64,000 nucleotides of DNA. Source: Comamonas resistens (lineage in GTDB: Bacteria > Pseudomonadota > Gammaproteobacteria > Burkholderiales > Burkholderiaceae_C). The notes under the pieces are model-generated. The model was not told the DNA's origin. It saw only the letters and a program-made list of their open reading frames with translations, and searched no databases. Shown one piece after another: positions 16,705 through 27,293 of the stretch (position 1 is its first letter; each line of letters starts with the position of its first letter). The stretch spans positions 744,001-808,000 of the forward strand of contig NZ_CP125947.1 of the NCBI RefSeq assembly GCF_030064165.1. The letters are read 5' to 3'. Position numbers and translations under genes: made by a program.

Positions 16705-17760
16705 ATGAAAAAATCTCTGATCGCCCTGGCAGTGCTGGCCGCTTCCGGCGCCGCAATGGCTCAATCTTCCGTGACCCTGTTCGGTATCGTTGACACTGGC
16801 GTGTCTTACGTGAACAACGCTACTGGCAACGATTCCAGCAAGTATGGCGTTGGCACTAGCGGTAACGCTACCAGCCGTCTGGGCCTGCGTGGTACCGAAG
16901 ACCTGGGTGGTGGTCTGAAGGCTGGCTTCTGGCTGGAAGGCGAAATCTTCGGCGACACTGGTAACGCCAAGGGCTTTGATTTCAAGCGTGAATCCACAGT
17001 GCGTTTGTCCGGCAACTTCGGTGAAGTTCGCCTGGGTCGCGAAACAACTCCCACTTTCCGTGCTGGTCTGAAGTATGACCTGTTCGGCGCTACTGGTATC
17101 GGCCAGTTCATGGGTTACAAGGACTGGGCTGGTACAGGCCTGGCCGACGGCAACACGATCCGTAAGGACAACATGCTGTCGTACTCTTCGCCCAACTTCA
17201 GCGGCTTCACTGCCAACATCAGCTACGCTTTCGACGAGAAGGCTAACCAAGCTACCCTGGGTGGCAACGGTGGCCGTTACGTTGGTGGTAACGTCGGTTA
17301 CGACAACGGTCCTCTGAGCGTGACTGCTGCTTACGGCACTCTGAGCTACGGCAACGTGGGCGACCGTGACGAAATGTCCATCGGTGCTTCTTACAACTTC
17401 GGCGTGGCCAAGGTTGTGGGTCTGGCTCAGCAAGTCAAGTACAAGCCTGAAGTCGGTTCCAGCGCCAAGTTCAACAACTACATGCTGGGCGTGTCCGCTC
17501 CCGTGGGTGGCGTTGGCGAAGTGAAGGCCCAATACGCTTACTACGACCAAAAGGGCAACGACACCAAGGCTCAACAGCTGTCTCTGGGTTATGTGCACAA
17601 CCTGTCCAAGCGTACCGCTCTGTACGGCACTGTTGCTTACATGAAGAACAACAAGAACTCCAACCTGGGCCTGCAAGCCAAGGGTGTGAACGACGGTTCT
17701 CTGTCGGCTCTGGGCAAGAACCAGACTGGCGTGCAAGTTGGTATCCGCCACGCTTTCTAA
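16705..17760 (+). CDS. outer-membrane porin, Omp32-like
   Basis: This 351-residue trimeric general porin has signal peptide MKKSLIALAVLAASGAAMA and mature start QSSVTLFGIVDTGVSYV, the standard opening of Comamonadaceae/Burkholderiales porins. It also has RLGLRGTEDLGGGLKAGFWLEG and the terminal GVQVGIRHAF with the closing phenylalanine needed for outer-membrane insertion. It closely resembles the anion-selective Omp32 family. Codon use is strongly biased toward a few codons, as in highly expressed genes, which creates long false antisense frames. A strong terminator follows, and a second, divergent paralogue lies downstream. Confidence 0.95.
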   Translation: MKKSLIALAVLAASGAAMAQSSVTLFGIVDTGVSYVNNATGNDSSKYGVGTSGNATSRLGLRGTEDLGGGLKAGFWLEGEIFGDTGNAKGFDFKRESTVRLSGNFGEVRLGRETTPTFRAGLKYDLFGATGIGQFMGYKDWAGTGLADGNTIRKDNMLSYSSPNFSGFTANISYAFDEKANQATLGGNGGRYVGGNVGYDNGPLSVTAAYGTLSYGNVGDRDEMSIGASYNFGVAKVVGLAQQVKYKPEVGSSAKFNNYMLGVSAPVGGVGEVKAQYAYYDQKGNDTKAQQLSLGYVHNLSKRTALYGTVAYMKNNKNSNLGLQAKGVNDGSLSALGKNQTGVQVGIRHAF

Positions 17761-17797
17761 TCATTTGCTGGCATAAGCCAGTAATTGCTTAAAGCTT

Positions 17798-17834
17798 AAA
17801 AGGCCTGTTGAAAGACAGGCCTTTTTGTTTTTTC
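17798..17834 (+). terminator. porin terminator
   Basis: Stem AAAGGCCTG / CAGGCCTTT with loop TTGAAAGA, followed by TTGTTTTTT. Confidence 0.9.
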
Positions 17835-17983
17835 GGGTAAACCTTAAAGGGGGAATACTGAGAGGGTATTTCAGGGCGGGAAAGGCCTGTGTTGTGCTTG
17901 TGCAAATGGTTACGCAGTGGGTATGAGCATTTCTAGAATGAAATTTCCACCAACCGCTTGTTAACTAAGAGAGAGACAACACA

Positions 17984-19153
17984 ATGGCGACATCATTTGT
18001 GAAAAAAACATTGGCTTTGGCTGTGCTGGGTTCCCTGGGAACAATGGCCTATGCGCAAAGCAGCGTGCAACTGTATGGCATTGTGGATGCGGCGATTCGT
18101 CATACGACGAATGAAGGAGCGAATAAGAGCGGCCTGACCAAGATGATTGGTGGAGGTATGTCGGAGAGCCGCTGGGGTATCAATATCAAGGAAGATCTGG
18201 GCGGAGGTTTGTCGGCTATCGCCAATCTGGAGAATCGCTTTTGGACGGACTCTGGCACGCCCAGCACGGCGCAGCCTTACTTTGCTCAGTCCTGGGTGGG
18301 TTTGCGCAGTACCAGTTTTGGGCAGCTGACCATGGGGCGTCAGTACAACGTACTGTTCGATCTGGTGACTTCGACCTATGCATCGTTCCCATATTCCCCT
18401 TATATGGATGCCTACAAGCCTGAAATCGGCATGTCTCTGGGTGCGCGCGCAAACAATATGCTCAAGTACGTGGCTGAGTTTGGTCCGGTTCGCGCGGGGC
18501 TGCAGTATTCTTTTGACGAAGGTAATACTTTTGCCAAAAAAGGCGGCGGTATTGATATGACGCCAGGAGGTTTGGCGCTGAAAACCGCAGGTGGATATCT
18601 GCGCTACTCTGCCGATGGAATTTCCGTGGGTGGTGCTTTCCAGCGAACGACCTTGCCGGCCGGTACTGATGTGGACGCCTGGACACTGGGTGGCTCCTAC
18701 CGTACCGGTGCTTTGTACCTGATGGCCGGCTATGGCCAGAACAAGGTCAAGGATAGTCTGGGGGCTGCGGGTGCCGGTGCTATTTTCGATGCCGGTTTGC
18801 TGAACGCATACTGGACTGGCTCTTCCAATGGAGGTTTTATTGCGGGTAATGCCCCCGGGAATTTTGCCAACAAGCGCGAGATGTTCAAGGTGGGCTTTGG
18901 CTATCAAGTCACGCCTCAACTCAATGCGGGCCTGCATTACTACCACGCCAAGCAATCGGGATCGGCGACCGGTGCCTTCAATGGCAAAGCAGACTTTATC
19001 GTTGCAGTGGCTGACTATGCCTTCTCCAAGCGCACTGACGCTTATTTCGCTGTGGATCACACCAAGACCAAAGGCGGTGCAGGCGTGATGCTGGATGCCA
19101 ATGGAGCGAAAACACGTACCGGTGTCACCGTTGGTCTGCGCCATCGTTTTTAA
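17984..19153 (+). CDS. outer-membrane porin, second paralogue
   Basis: This 389-residue porin has the signal peptide MATSFVKKTLALAVLGSLGTMAYA and mature start QSSVQLYGIVDAAIRHTT. The block SRWGINIKEDLGGGLSAIANLEN and the end RTGVTVGLRHRF confirm a 16-strand Gram-negative porin (family Porin_4). It is longer than the neighbouring Omp32-type protein and diverged from it. Codon use is less biased, suggesting lower or conditional expression. It has its own terminator, so it is not simply cotranscribed with the first porin. Confidence 0.93.
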   Translation: MATSFVKKTLALAVLGSLGTMAYAQSSVQLYGIVDAAIRHTTNEGANKSGLTKMIGGGMSESRWGINIKEDLGGGLSAIANLENRFWTDSGTPSTAQPYFAQSWVGLRSTSFGQLTMGRQYNVLFDLVTSTYASFPYSPYMDAYKPEIGMSLGARANNMLKYVAEFGPVRAGLQYSFDEGNTFAKKGGGIDMTPGGLALKTAGGYLRYSADGISVGGAFQRTTLPAGTDVDAWTLGGSYRTGALYLMAGYGQNKVKDSLGAAGAGAIFDAGLLNAYWTGSSNGGFIAGNAPGNFANKREMFKVGFGYQVTPQLNAGLHYYHAKQSGSATGAFNGKADFIVAVADYAFSKRTDAYFAVDHTKTKGGAGVMLDANGAKTRTGVTVGLRHRF

Positions 19154-19170
19154 GCGAAGCCTTCAAATAC

Positions 19171-19204
19171 AAAAAAGCCAGCCAATCATTTGGCTGGCTT
19201 TTTT
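19171..19204 (+). terminator. terminator of the second porin
   Basis: Perfect stem AAAAAAGCCAGCC / GGCTGGCTTTTTT with an eight-base loop. It is T-rich on both sides and could act in either direction. Confidence 0.9.
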
Positions 19205-19231
19205 ATGTTCTGGATAAACAGCCTGGACGTG

Positions 19232-19260
19232 AAAAAGGCCGCATTTGCGGCCTTTTGTTT
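19232..19260 (-). terminator. groEL terminator
   Basis: Stem GGCCGC / GCGGCC with a four-base loop, flanked by A and T runs, 47 bases downstream of the groEL stop. It works in both orientations and insulates groESL from the convergent porin. Confidence 0.82.
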
Positions 19261-19306
19261 TGAGCAGAACCGGATGGTCTGAAGCATCCGGTCAGCAGCC
19301 TGGCAA

Positions 19307-20965
<1,659 letters not shown>

Positions 20966-21098
20966 CTAGAAATTTGGTTCAATTTGGCTTTAATCGCTTA
21001 CTGAATAAGCGCTAAAAGCTATGAATATGGGAGTTCTTGAAGTTCTTGCTCTCAGGCGCTCAAAGGCAGACCTGAGGCAAGCGTAAATCGAAGGTGAT

Positions 21099-21389
21099 TT
21101 ACTTTTCGACGACTGCAAACAGGTCGTCTTCCTTCATGACCAGCAGCTCGTCGCCGTTGATCTTCACGGTCTGGCCCGAGTACTTGCCAAACAGAACGCG
21201 GTCGCCGACCTTCACGTTCAGAGCGATCTGCTCGCCCTTGTCATTGCGCTTGCCGGGACCCACAGCCAGCACTTCGCCTTGGTCAGGCTTCTCGGTAGCA
21301 GCATCAGGGAGCACGATGCCCGAGGCTGTCTTGGTTTCGTTTTCGAGGCGCTTGACGATCACGCGATCGTGCAGGGGACGCAGGTTCAT
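21099..21389 (-). CDS. groES: co-chaperonin GroES (10 kDa)
   Basis: This 96-residue heptameric lid for GroEL begins [18 protein letters not shown] and contains the mobile loop region [18 protein letters not shown] and the [11 protein letters not shown] block. The ATG at 21389 fits the family; an in-frame ATG at 21413 would add eight residues and is not used. The gene is the first of the groESL operon, with promoter and CIRCE operator about 85-140 bases upstream. Confidence 0.98.
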   Translation of the reverse strand: MNLRPLHDRVIVKRLENETKTASGIVLPDAATEKPDQGEVLAVGPGKRNDKGEQIALNVKVGDRVLFGKYSGQTVKINGDELLVMKEDDLFAVVEK

Positions 21390-21473
21390 ACCAACTCCTA
21401 AATACATCAACAAAGTTGAAACAAGACTTGCCAGCCTTCTTGGCTGACATTCGGAACATATGGGGTCAAGCTG

Positions 21474-21500
21474 TTAGCACTCAACCACCTTGAGTGCTAA
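21474..21500 (-). promoter_or_regulatory. CIRCE element (HrcA operator) of groESL
   Basis: A perfect CIRCE: TTAGCACTC, nine bases, GAGTGCTAA. It directly abuts the -10 element of the groES promoter, so binding of the repressor HrcA would block transcription start. This is the consensus with no mismatches. Confidence 0.97.
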
Positions 21501-21528
21501 TAATAAGGCAAATTGCCCCGCTTTCAAG
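21500..21528 (-). promoter_or_regulatory. groESL promoter with overlapping sigma32 and sigma70 signals
   Basis: On the minus strand CTTGAAA (21528-21522) is a perfect sigma32 -35 element. TTGAAA with TATTAT (21505-21500) at 16 bases also fits sigma70, and CCTTATTA at 13 bases is a partial sigma32 -10. CIRCE follows immediately, so the operon appears to have both HrcA repression and sigma32 activation. Confidence 0.7.
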
Positions 21529-21814
21529 AGCAGACCCTGTCATGTTGAGGGCAAGTACTAGCCCGGAGGGCCGCATTTGGTCAAAGCCGGTGTTTGCTCC
21601 GCTTTGATTGCAGGGGGCGCATGGTGTGGCTCCGCAGTTCGCTGACGCAAAGCACAGGCAGAAGGCGGGAGGGATACAAGTCACGGTGCGTACCGCAGGC
21701 ACCGGCTTGGGATGGTTTCAGGATTGATGCGCCCGATGAAAGCTGCTCACTCTGAAGCGCGTTTGCCGGATGGTCGAGCTGGAGGCTCAGACCAAGCGGC
21801 GATGGGGTTCCGGT
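21529..21814. other. intergenic region upstream of groESL promoter, no gene seen
   Basis: Between the groESL promoter and the H-NS-family gene I see no supported coding sequence. A small CCGGTT/AACCGG hairpin overlaps the stop codon of the H-NS gene but lacks a T run. Confidence 0.5.
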
Positions 21815-22153
21815 TTACTGAACCGGGAAAGGATTGTTTTCGTCGCGCGGTGCGTTGAAGTCAAACGAGGGAGTGGTCTTGATTTCGTACAGGCTGCGAT
21901 CCTTGCCTTCGAGCCACTTGGGAGGCTTGCCACGGCCGGACCAGGACGCACCGCTTTCCGGATCGTAGTACTTGGCTTCGGCCTTTTTCTTTTCCTCGGG
22001 CTTCCAGGGGAAGACTTGCTGCACCGTGAAGCCAAAGGTGTCGATCAGCTGCTTGATGGTGGCCAAAGCCTCTTTGGCTTCGGTGTGGCGCGCTTCTTCT
22101 ATGCGCTTGTCCAGCTCGTTCTTGCGAGCAATGAGTTCTTGGTAGCTAGGCAT
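21815..22153 (-). CDS. H-NS family nucleoid protein
   Basis: This 112-residue protein has an N-terminal coiled-coil oligomerisation region (LIARKNELDKRIEEARHTEAKEAL) and the C-terminal H-NS DNA-binding core YYDPESGASWSGRGKPPKWL, the beta-proteobacterial form of the motif. Such proteins bridge AT-rich or curved DNA and silence foreign genes. The tail after the core (SFDFNAPRDENNPFPVQ) is acidic and longer than in many paralogues. The leader contains a GGCGGC/GCCGCC hairpin about 30-45 bases before the start. It is a single-gene unit. Confidence 0.9.
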   Translation of the reverse strand: MPSYQELIARKNELDKRIEEARHTEAKEALATIKQLIDTFGFTVQQVFPWKPEEKKKAEAKYYDPESGASWSGRGKPPKWLEGKDRSLYEIKTTPSFDFNAPRDENNPFPVQ

Positions 22154-22182
22154 CCACGGATTCCCATAGTGTGTGATAGGGC

Positions 22183-22199
22183 GGCTGATGCCGCCTCTG
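22183..22199 (-). other. hairpin in the leader of the H-NS family gene
   Basis: GGCGGC and GCCGCC with loop TGAT, 30-46 bases before the start codon. On the plus strand it is followed by a T-rich stretch, so it might alternatively be a weak plus-strand terminator, but no plus gene ends here. Confidence 0.4.
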
Positions 22200-22339
22200 C
22201 TCTTGTTTTTTGGCAGAACTTCTCATTCTGACTGAAACCGAATTTGTGAACAGAACGGATATTGCGTATATCGCATTTAGTCATGGGTTTTGCGTCAGTT
22301 TGATGGCTTTCACACAAGAGTCGTTGCCGCTTTGTTGCT

Positions 22340-22834
22340 TTAGTTCGACTGCTTGGGGTGAGCCAGGGCCTGCAGCGCAGAGCCCGTCATACGATAGCGA
22401 ATCCACTCGTTCTGGGGCAGCGCACCCAGGCTGTCATAGAACTGGATGGATGGCGTGTTCCAGTCCAGGCAGCTCCATTCGAAGCGGCCGCAGTCTTTGT
22501 CCAGTGCAATCTGTGCCAGACGCTGCAACAGTGCCTTGCCTGCGCCATGACCGCGGGCGTCGGGAGTGACATACAGGTCTTCCAGATACAGACCATGCTG
22601 GCCTTGCCAGGTGGAGTAATTGAAGAAGTACACGGCAAAGCCTATGGCCTTGCCCTCAACCTCGCAGATCAGGCCGAAGACAGCAGGATGTTCGCAAAAC
22701 AGCGTGCGGCGGATATGCTCGGGCGTGGCCTTGGCTTCGTCTTCGGCCTTTTCATAAATGGCGAGTTCGCGCACAAAGTGCAGGATGAGGTCGATGTCCT
22801 GCTCGGTGGCAGGGCGGATATTCAGCTGGCTCAT
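22340..22834 (-). CDS. GNAT N-acetyltransferase, diamine/SSAT-like
   Basis: This 164-residue GNAT enzyme has the acetyl-CoA loop VTPDARGHGAGKALL near residues 97-111 and the downstream segment GRFEWSCLDWNTPSIQFYDSLGA. The latter matches the spermidine/spermine and diamine acetyltransferase branch. The likely substrate is a polyamine or other small amine, but this is inference from family only. It follows the nadM-Nudix gene on the same strand, with a hairpin repeat in its leader at 22854-22884. Confidence 0.85.
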   Translation of the reverse strand: MSQLNIRPATEQDIDLILHFVRELAIYEKAEDEAKATPEHIRRTLFCEHPAVFGLICEVEGKAIGFAVYFFNYSTWQGQHGLYLEDLYVTPDARGHGAGKALLQRLAQIALDKDCGRFEWSCLDWNTPSIQFYDSLGALPQNEWIRYRMTGSALQALAHPKQSN

Positions 22835-22853
22835 AATTTTTTGAAGAAAAGTG

Positions 22854-22884
22854 CTTCCAGCGCTTGATGGTAAAGCGCTGGAGG
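22854..22884. repeat. AGCGCTT-type hairpin repeat, copy a
   Basis: Arms CTTCCAGCGCTT (22854-22865) and AAGCGCTGGAGG (22873-22884) pair at 11 of 12 positions plus one wobble. This is the cleanest copy of the family. It lies between nadM-Nudix and the GNAT gene. Confidence 0.8.
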
Positions 22885-22905
22885 CTATGGTTTTTATATT
22901 GAATC

Positions 22906-24066
22906 TCAGGCGATCCGTCTCGCTGGCTCATTGCGTGCCAGGGTGATGGGCAGGAACTGGCAGAGGATCTGAAAATGATCCTCGAAGAACTCTGCCTCCA
23001 TCTGGGCCAGATCGGCCACAGGAATCCAGCGTGCCAGCGCTGCATCGTCCGCACCTTGCACGGGCGGCAGACTGGGCTGTACGCCCAGGTCCAGATAATG
23101 CACATGGGTGATGGTGCGCCCGCGCAGGCTGCGGTCCGGGTGATCGAACACCTGCACGGCCTGCAGGGCGGCCAGCAGATCGGCCTCGCTGACCGCCGAG
23201 CAGGTCTCCTCGCGCAACTCCCGCACACAGGATTGCCAGAGGCTGTCGCGTTGCTCCAGAAAGCCGCCAGGCATGGCCCACAGGCCCTGGCCTGGCGCGT
23301 GGCCGCGCTGAATCAGCAGCACCTGATCCTTGCCCTTGGCATGGCAGCGCAGCAGGGCGTCCACGGTCACAAAAACCGGGGAGTAGGGAGCCTTGGCCCA
23401 GGCCTGCTTGTAGGCCTGCAGCATATGCCACTCTTTTTGCATACGTACATACAGCGGCTGGTGTGCCCAGTGGCGTAAAAAATCCAGAGTGCTCTGCGGC
23501 ATCTGGTCGGCGAGTTGGGTCAGCGCTGCATCCATGGCCTGGGGTGAGGCGGAGCCTTCGCCAAAGAAGATTTCGCGCAGCGGCGTGGCATCGAACTGCC
23601 CCAGGCGCGGCAGGCTGATCAGCTCCCAGCCGGGAAAGCGTGCCAGATAGCTGCTGCTGGAATCCTTGAAGTGACCGACCAGGGCCACGCTGGCACCCTC
23701 GGGTACATGGGCGGCCACAGCGTCGCGCACGGCCTGCACCCACAGAGGCTCGTTGTAATAGTCGCGCACGGGCACGCAGTGCACACGCTCGGCATCCTCT
23801 TTGGATAGCGCATCGCGCATCATCTGTGCGCGTTCCTGCCAGCTGAAGGGGTTTTTCGGGTTGGGCGCCTGCCAGGCGCTGCCCAGCACCACCACCACCT
23901 GGCGTGCACGTTCCAGCGCGGCGCGCAGCAAGGCCATATGACCGTTGTGCAAGGGCTGAAAGCGGCCAATCAGCACGGCGGTGTGCAGGGGTACCGATGT
24001 CGGCAAGGTTTCCGGGGCTGTGGAAAGAACACGCTTGCTGGTGGTGTAGGAACTGGCTTGAGGCAT
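22906..24066 (-). CDS. nadM: bifunctional NMN adenylyltransferase / Nudix hydrolase
   Basis: This 386-residue fusion has an N-terminal nucleotidyltransferase domain with AVLIGRFQPLHNGHMALL (NadM-type, makes NAD from NMN and ATP). The C-terminal Nudix domain reads GGFLEQRDSLWQSCVRELRE and continues with ET; the expected Glu is Asp and the late Gly of the Nudix box is Cys, so the box is slightly degenerate. Such fusions occur in bacterial NAD recycling and often act as ADP-ribose pyrophosphatases. It is on the same strand as nadE and pncB, 234 bases from nadE. The start at 24066 removes a non-homologous extension. Confidence 0.9.
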   Translation of the reverse strand: MPQASSYTTSKRVLSTAPETLPTSVPLHTAVLIGRFQPLHNGHMALLRAALERARQVVVVLGSAWQAPNPKNPFSWQERAQMMRDALSKEDAERVHCVPVRDYYNEPLWVQAVRDAVAAHVPEGASVALVGHFKDSSSSYLARFPGWELISLPRLGQFDATPLREIFFGEGSASPQAMDAALTQLADQMPQSTLDFLRHWAHQPLYVRMQKEWHMLQAYKQAWAKAPYSPVFVTVDALLRCHAKGKDQVLLIQRGHAPGQGLWAMPGGFLEQRDSLWQSCVRELREETCSAVSEADLLAALQAVQVFDHPDRSLRGRTITHVHYLDLGVQPSLPPVQGADDAALARWIPVADLAQMEAEFFEDHFQILCQFLPITLARNEPARRIA

Positions 24067-24121
24067 GAGAGCAAAACCCGTACAGAAATCGGTGCCCGCG
24101 AGGGCGGATATGGTCAAAAAT

Positions 24122-24154
24122 GGCTGCAGCGCTTATTTGAAAAGCGCGGCCAGC
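24122..24154. repeat. AGCGCTT-type hairpin repeat, copy b
   Basis: GGCTGCAGCGCTT and AAGCGCGGCCAGC around a TTTGAA-rich loop form an imperfect hairpin in the leader of nadM-Nudix. Confidence 0.6.
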
Positions 24155-24299
24155 TCACTTTTATGGAGCGGTCACACGGCCGGGCAAACCGGAGGTTGGC
24201 GGTCGAAACGAGGCGTGAAGCCGCAGGCTGTGCGGTTGGTACGACAAGGACGGACGCCGCAGCTTCGCATCAACGTATCAAGGTTTGTGTTGACGGCTC

Positions 24300-26003
24300 T
24301 TATTCATAGTGTGCCGCAATTGGCATCTGCCGGCCCGTACCGAATGCGCGTGGACGTACACGCAGCATGGGCGGGGCCTGGCGGCGCTTGTACTCGCTGC
24401 GGAACACCAGCTTTTGCACGTGGGCGATCGTCTCGGGGCCGCCGGGCTGTTGCCTGAGCTGCTCCACAAACGCGGCTGCCTGAATGTATTCCTTGCCGGG
24501 CAGATGTTGGCCTTCGATATGCCACTTGAGGATTTCATCCAGCACCGGATAAGGCGGCAGGCTGTCTTCATCCTTCTGGCCCGGGGCTAGCTCGGCCGAT
24601 GGCGGCTTGTCGATGATGACCTGCGGAATCAGCTCGCGGCCCGCATGCTGGTTGATGTGGCGTGACAGCTCGAAGACCTCGGTCTTGTACAGATCGCCAA
24701 GCAGACCCAGGCCGCCATTGGTGTCTCCGTACAGCGTGCAGTAGCCCACCGAGACTTCGGACTTGTTTCCCGTGGTCAGCAGCAGATGGCCAAAGGCATT
24801 GGAAAACTCCATCAGCGTGGTGCCGCGTGCGCGGGCCTGCAGGTTTTCCAGCGCCAGACCCTTGAGTGGCTCCCCAAAGCTGGCCTCGAACTGGCGTGCA
24901 TAGGTGGTGACCAGCTCCTTGATCGGGTGCTCATAAAGCTTGATGCCCAGATTGCGGCACAGATCTACCGAATCGTCGACCGAGCCGGCCGAGGAGTAGC
25001 TGGACGGCATGGTGATGCCGACCACGTTGTCCGCGCCCAGAGCATCCACGGCCAGTGCCAGCGTCAAGGCTGAATCGATGCCGCCCGAGCTGCCAACCAC
25101 AATTTGTTTGAAGCCGCAGCGCCGCGCGTAGTCGCGCAGACCCAGCACGATCTGCTGGCGGTAGAACTCCATGGTGGGCAGGCCCTGCACGGGTATGGCC
25201 TGGAAGGGAGCGCCATCCACGCTCTGAAAGCGGCCGTTGTCGCCCAGCTCCAGTGTGTAGATATCTTCTTCAAAACGCTTGGCCTCGAACACCACGCCGG
25301 CCTCGGGTTCGACGGCGAACGATGCACCGTCAAACACGATCTGGTCCTGGCCACCGATCTGGTTCACATAGAGGATGGGCAACTTGTGGCGCGCGGCGGC
25401 CTGGGTGAAGACCTCATGACGCTGCTCGCGCTTGCCCAGATGACTGGGGCTGGCGTTGATGCTGACGACCATGTCCGGCGCGGCGTCGCCCATGCGCGAG
25501 AAGGGGTTGGTCGCATAGTCCGCGCCTTCGTCGTTCCAGCCGTCTTCACAGACCAGAAAGCCCACTTGGCAATGGCCTATGCGCAGCACCTTGGCCGTGT
25601 CGGCGCCGGGCTCGAAGTGGCGGCGTTCGTCAAAGATGTTGTAGGTAGGCAGCAACTGTTTGTCGTACTGCAGGCGAATCTGCCCGTTCTTGAGCACCAG
25701 CAGACTGTTGTGCAGCGGTTTGCCCGGCCCTTTGTGGCGCGTGGGCGCGCCCACGACCCAGTGCAGAGCTGGAAACTCTCGCGTGGCAGCCAGCAGGTCC
25801 TGCAGACCCGAATCAAGCCGCTGCAGAAAGCTGGGCTCGTCCAGCATGTCGCCGGGGTAGTAGCCGGACAGCGACAGCTCGGAAAACACGACCAGGTCGG
25901 CCTGGTCGGCAGCGGCCTTGGCGGCGGCTTCACGCATGCGTCGGATATTGCCGCCAATATCGCCCACCATGTAGTTCAGCTGGGCAAGGGTGACTTTCAA
26001 CAT
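24300..26003 (-). CDS. nadE: glutamine-dependent NAD+ synthetase
   Basis: This 567-residue two-domain enzyme amidates nicotinic acid adenine dinucleotide to NAD using glutamine. The N-terminal nitrilase-type glutaminase domain shows FSELSLSGYYPGD (catalytic Glu) and VGFLVCEDGWND (catalytic Cys near residue 150). The C-terminal synthetase has the pyrophosphate loop VVGSSGGIDSALT near residue 295 and SVGYCTLYGDTNGG. The ATG at 26003 begins MLKVTLAQLNYMVGDIGG, the expected N-terminus. It lies 17 bases after pncB, probably in one transcript. Confidence 0.97.
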   Translation of the reverse strand: MLKVTLAQLNYMVGDIGGNIRRMREAAAKAAADQADLVVFSELSLSGYYPGDMLDEPSFLQRLDSGLQDLLAATREFPALHWVVGAPTRHKGPGKPLHNSLLVLKNGQIRLQYDKQLLPTYNIFDERRHFEPGADTAKVLRIGHCQVGFLVCEDGWNDEGADYATNPFSRMGDAAPDMVVSINASPSHLGKREQRHEVFTQAAARHKLPILYVNQIGGQDQIVFDGASFAVEPEAGVVFEAKRFEEDIYTLELGDNGRFQSVDGAPFQAIPVQGLPTMEFYRQQIVLGLRDYARRCGFKQIVVGSSGGIDSALTLALAVDALGADNVVGITMPSSYSSAGSVDDSVDLCRNLGIKLYEHPIKELVTTYARQFEASFGEPLKGLALENLQARARGTTLMEFSNAFGHLLLTTGNKSEVSVGYCTLYGDTNGGLGLLGDLYKTEVFELSRHINQHAGRELIPQVIIDKPPSAELAPGQKDEDSLPPYPVLDEILKWHIEGQHLPGKEYIQAAAFVEQLRQQPGGPETIAHVQKLVFRSEYKRRQAPPMLRVRPRAFGTGRQMPIAAHYE

Positions 26004-26020
26004 AAGCTCTCTCCGGTGGT

Positions 26021-27226
26021 TCAGGCAGCCTTGGCAGCGGGCTCGGGAATATTGAAGACCTGGCGCAGATAGGCCAGATAGGTCTCGTCGTTGCACAGCG
26101 TCTTGCCGGGCGAGTCTGAAATCTTGGCCACGGGCTGGCCGTTGGCATGGGTGAGCTTCATCACGATGTTGATGGTCTCCAGGCCCATATCATTGGTCAG
26201 CCGGGTGCCTATGCCGAAGCCGCACTGGATGCGATCGGCAAAGCGGTGGTAGAGCGCCAGGGCCGTGTCCAGGTCCAGTCCGTCCGAGAACACCAGGCGC
26301 TTGTTCTGCGGGTCTATGCGCAGCTGGGCATAGTGGGCCAACGCTTTTTCGCCCCATTCGAAAGGGTCGCCAGAGTCATGGCGCAGGCCATCGAACAGCT
26401 TGGCAAAGTACATGTCGAAGTCGGCCAGAAACGCATCCATGCCCACGGTATCGGTCAGGGCGATACCCAGGTCGCCACGGTATTCCTGCACCCAGTCTTC
26501 GAGGGCCGCGACCTGGAAGTCACGCAGCCGCACGCCCAGCGCCTGATAGCTTTGCAGATATTCATGGGCCATGGTGCCGATGGGAACCAGATTCAGATCG
26601 CGGGCCAGCAGCACATTGGATGTGCCTTTGAACCATTGCGCGGTCTGCTCGGCAAAAGCCTGCACCACCTCGCGCTGCCAGGGGCCGGAAAAGCGCCGGC
26701 GTACACCGAAGTCAAACAGCTCGAAGGGGTTGCGCAGCTTGGCCTCCATGGCCAGATGCCTGAGCTGCTCGATCTTGAGAGCCAGACGTTTGCGGCCCTC
26801 GGTGAGTGCGGTCTCGGCATCAAAGCGGCGGAAGTACAGCTCGTTGACGATGGCCAGCACATAGATCTCGAAGCCCATCACATGGACTTGCGGGCCCCTG
26901 GCCACGATGTGCAGGGTCTCACCCTCGGCCCAGGCTTTGATGAAGGAGCGCTGGAACTGGAAGATGCGCAGAAAGTCGATGAAGTCGCTCTTCATGAAGC
27001 GCAGGCTGGCCAGGTAGCCCAGGTCCTCGGGCGTGAAGCGCAGGCTGCACAGGGCATCCAGCTCCTGATTTACCTCGGGCAGCAGGTCGGTCAGCGGGAA
27101 GGCGGTGGGTGTGCGGCAGACAAATTCATACTCCGCCTCGGTCTGGGGGTGGCGGTGCAGCATGGCCTGCCACATGGTGAATTTGTAGAGGTCGGTATCC
27201 AGCAGGCTGGTGATGATGGGAGTCAT
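26021..27226 (-). CDS. pncB: nicotinate phosphoribosyltransferase
   Basis: This 401-residue enzyme converts nicotinate and PRPP to nicotinate mononucleotide in the Preiss-Handler salvage route. The N-terminal [20 protein letters not shown], the central [11 protein letters not shown] and the phosphate-binding region [12 protein letters not shown] near residue 340 are diagnostic. The start at 27226 follows a hairpin repeat and lies 68 bases after the hydrolase stop. With nadE immediately downstream it supplies and completes the same pathway. Confidence 0.96.
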   Translation of the reverse strand: MTPIITSLLDTDLYKFTMWQAMLHRHPQTEAEYEFVCRTPTAFPLTDLLPEVNQELDALCSLRFTPEDLGYLASLRFMKSDFIDFLRIFQFQRSFIKAWAEGETLHIVARGPQVHVMGFEIYVLAIVNELYFRRFDAETALTEGRKRLALKIEQLRHLAMEAKLRNPFELFDFGVRRRFSGPWQREVVQAFAEQTAQWFKGTSNVLLARDLNLVPIGTMAHEYLQSYQALGVRLRDFQVAALEDWVQEYRGDLGIALTDTVGMDAFLADFDMYFAKLFDGLRHDSGDPFEWGEKALAHYAQLRIDPQNKRLVFSDGLDLDTALALYHRFADRIQCGFGIGTRLTNDMGLETINIVMKLTHANGQPVAKISDSPGKTLCNDETYLAYLRQVFNIPEPAAKAA

Positions 27227-27249
27227 GCCGTTTTTCTTTTCAAAAATAG

Positions 27250-27284
27250 GAGCGGCTCGCGCTTTGCAGGAAAGCGCTTGAGGC
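27250..27284. repeat. AGCGCTT-type hairpin repeat, copy c
   Basis: GGCTCGCGCTTT and AAAGCGCTTGAGGC form an imperfect hairpin in the leader of pncB, between the nicotinamidase-like gene and pncB. Confidence 0.6.
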
Positions 27285-27293
27285 AGATTTGTC

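Noticed and set aside
17498..17760. Frameshift or duplication between the two porins
   Set aside because: Each porin has a complete signal peptide and closing Phe, and each has its own terminator, so both are intact separate genes.
21481..21702. 73-residue minus-strand frame across the groESL promoter
   Set aside because: It overlaps the CIRCE and promoter, is Cys-rich and without family match, and is a chance frame.
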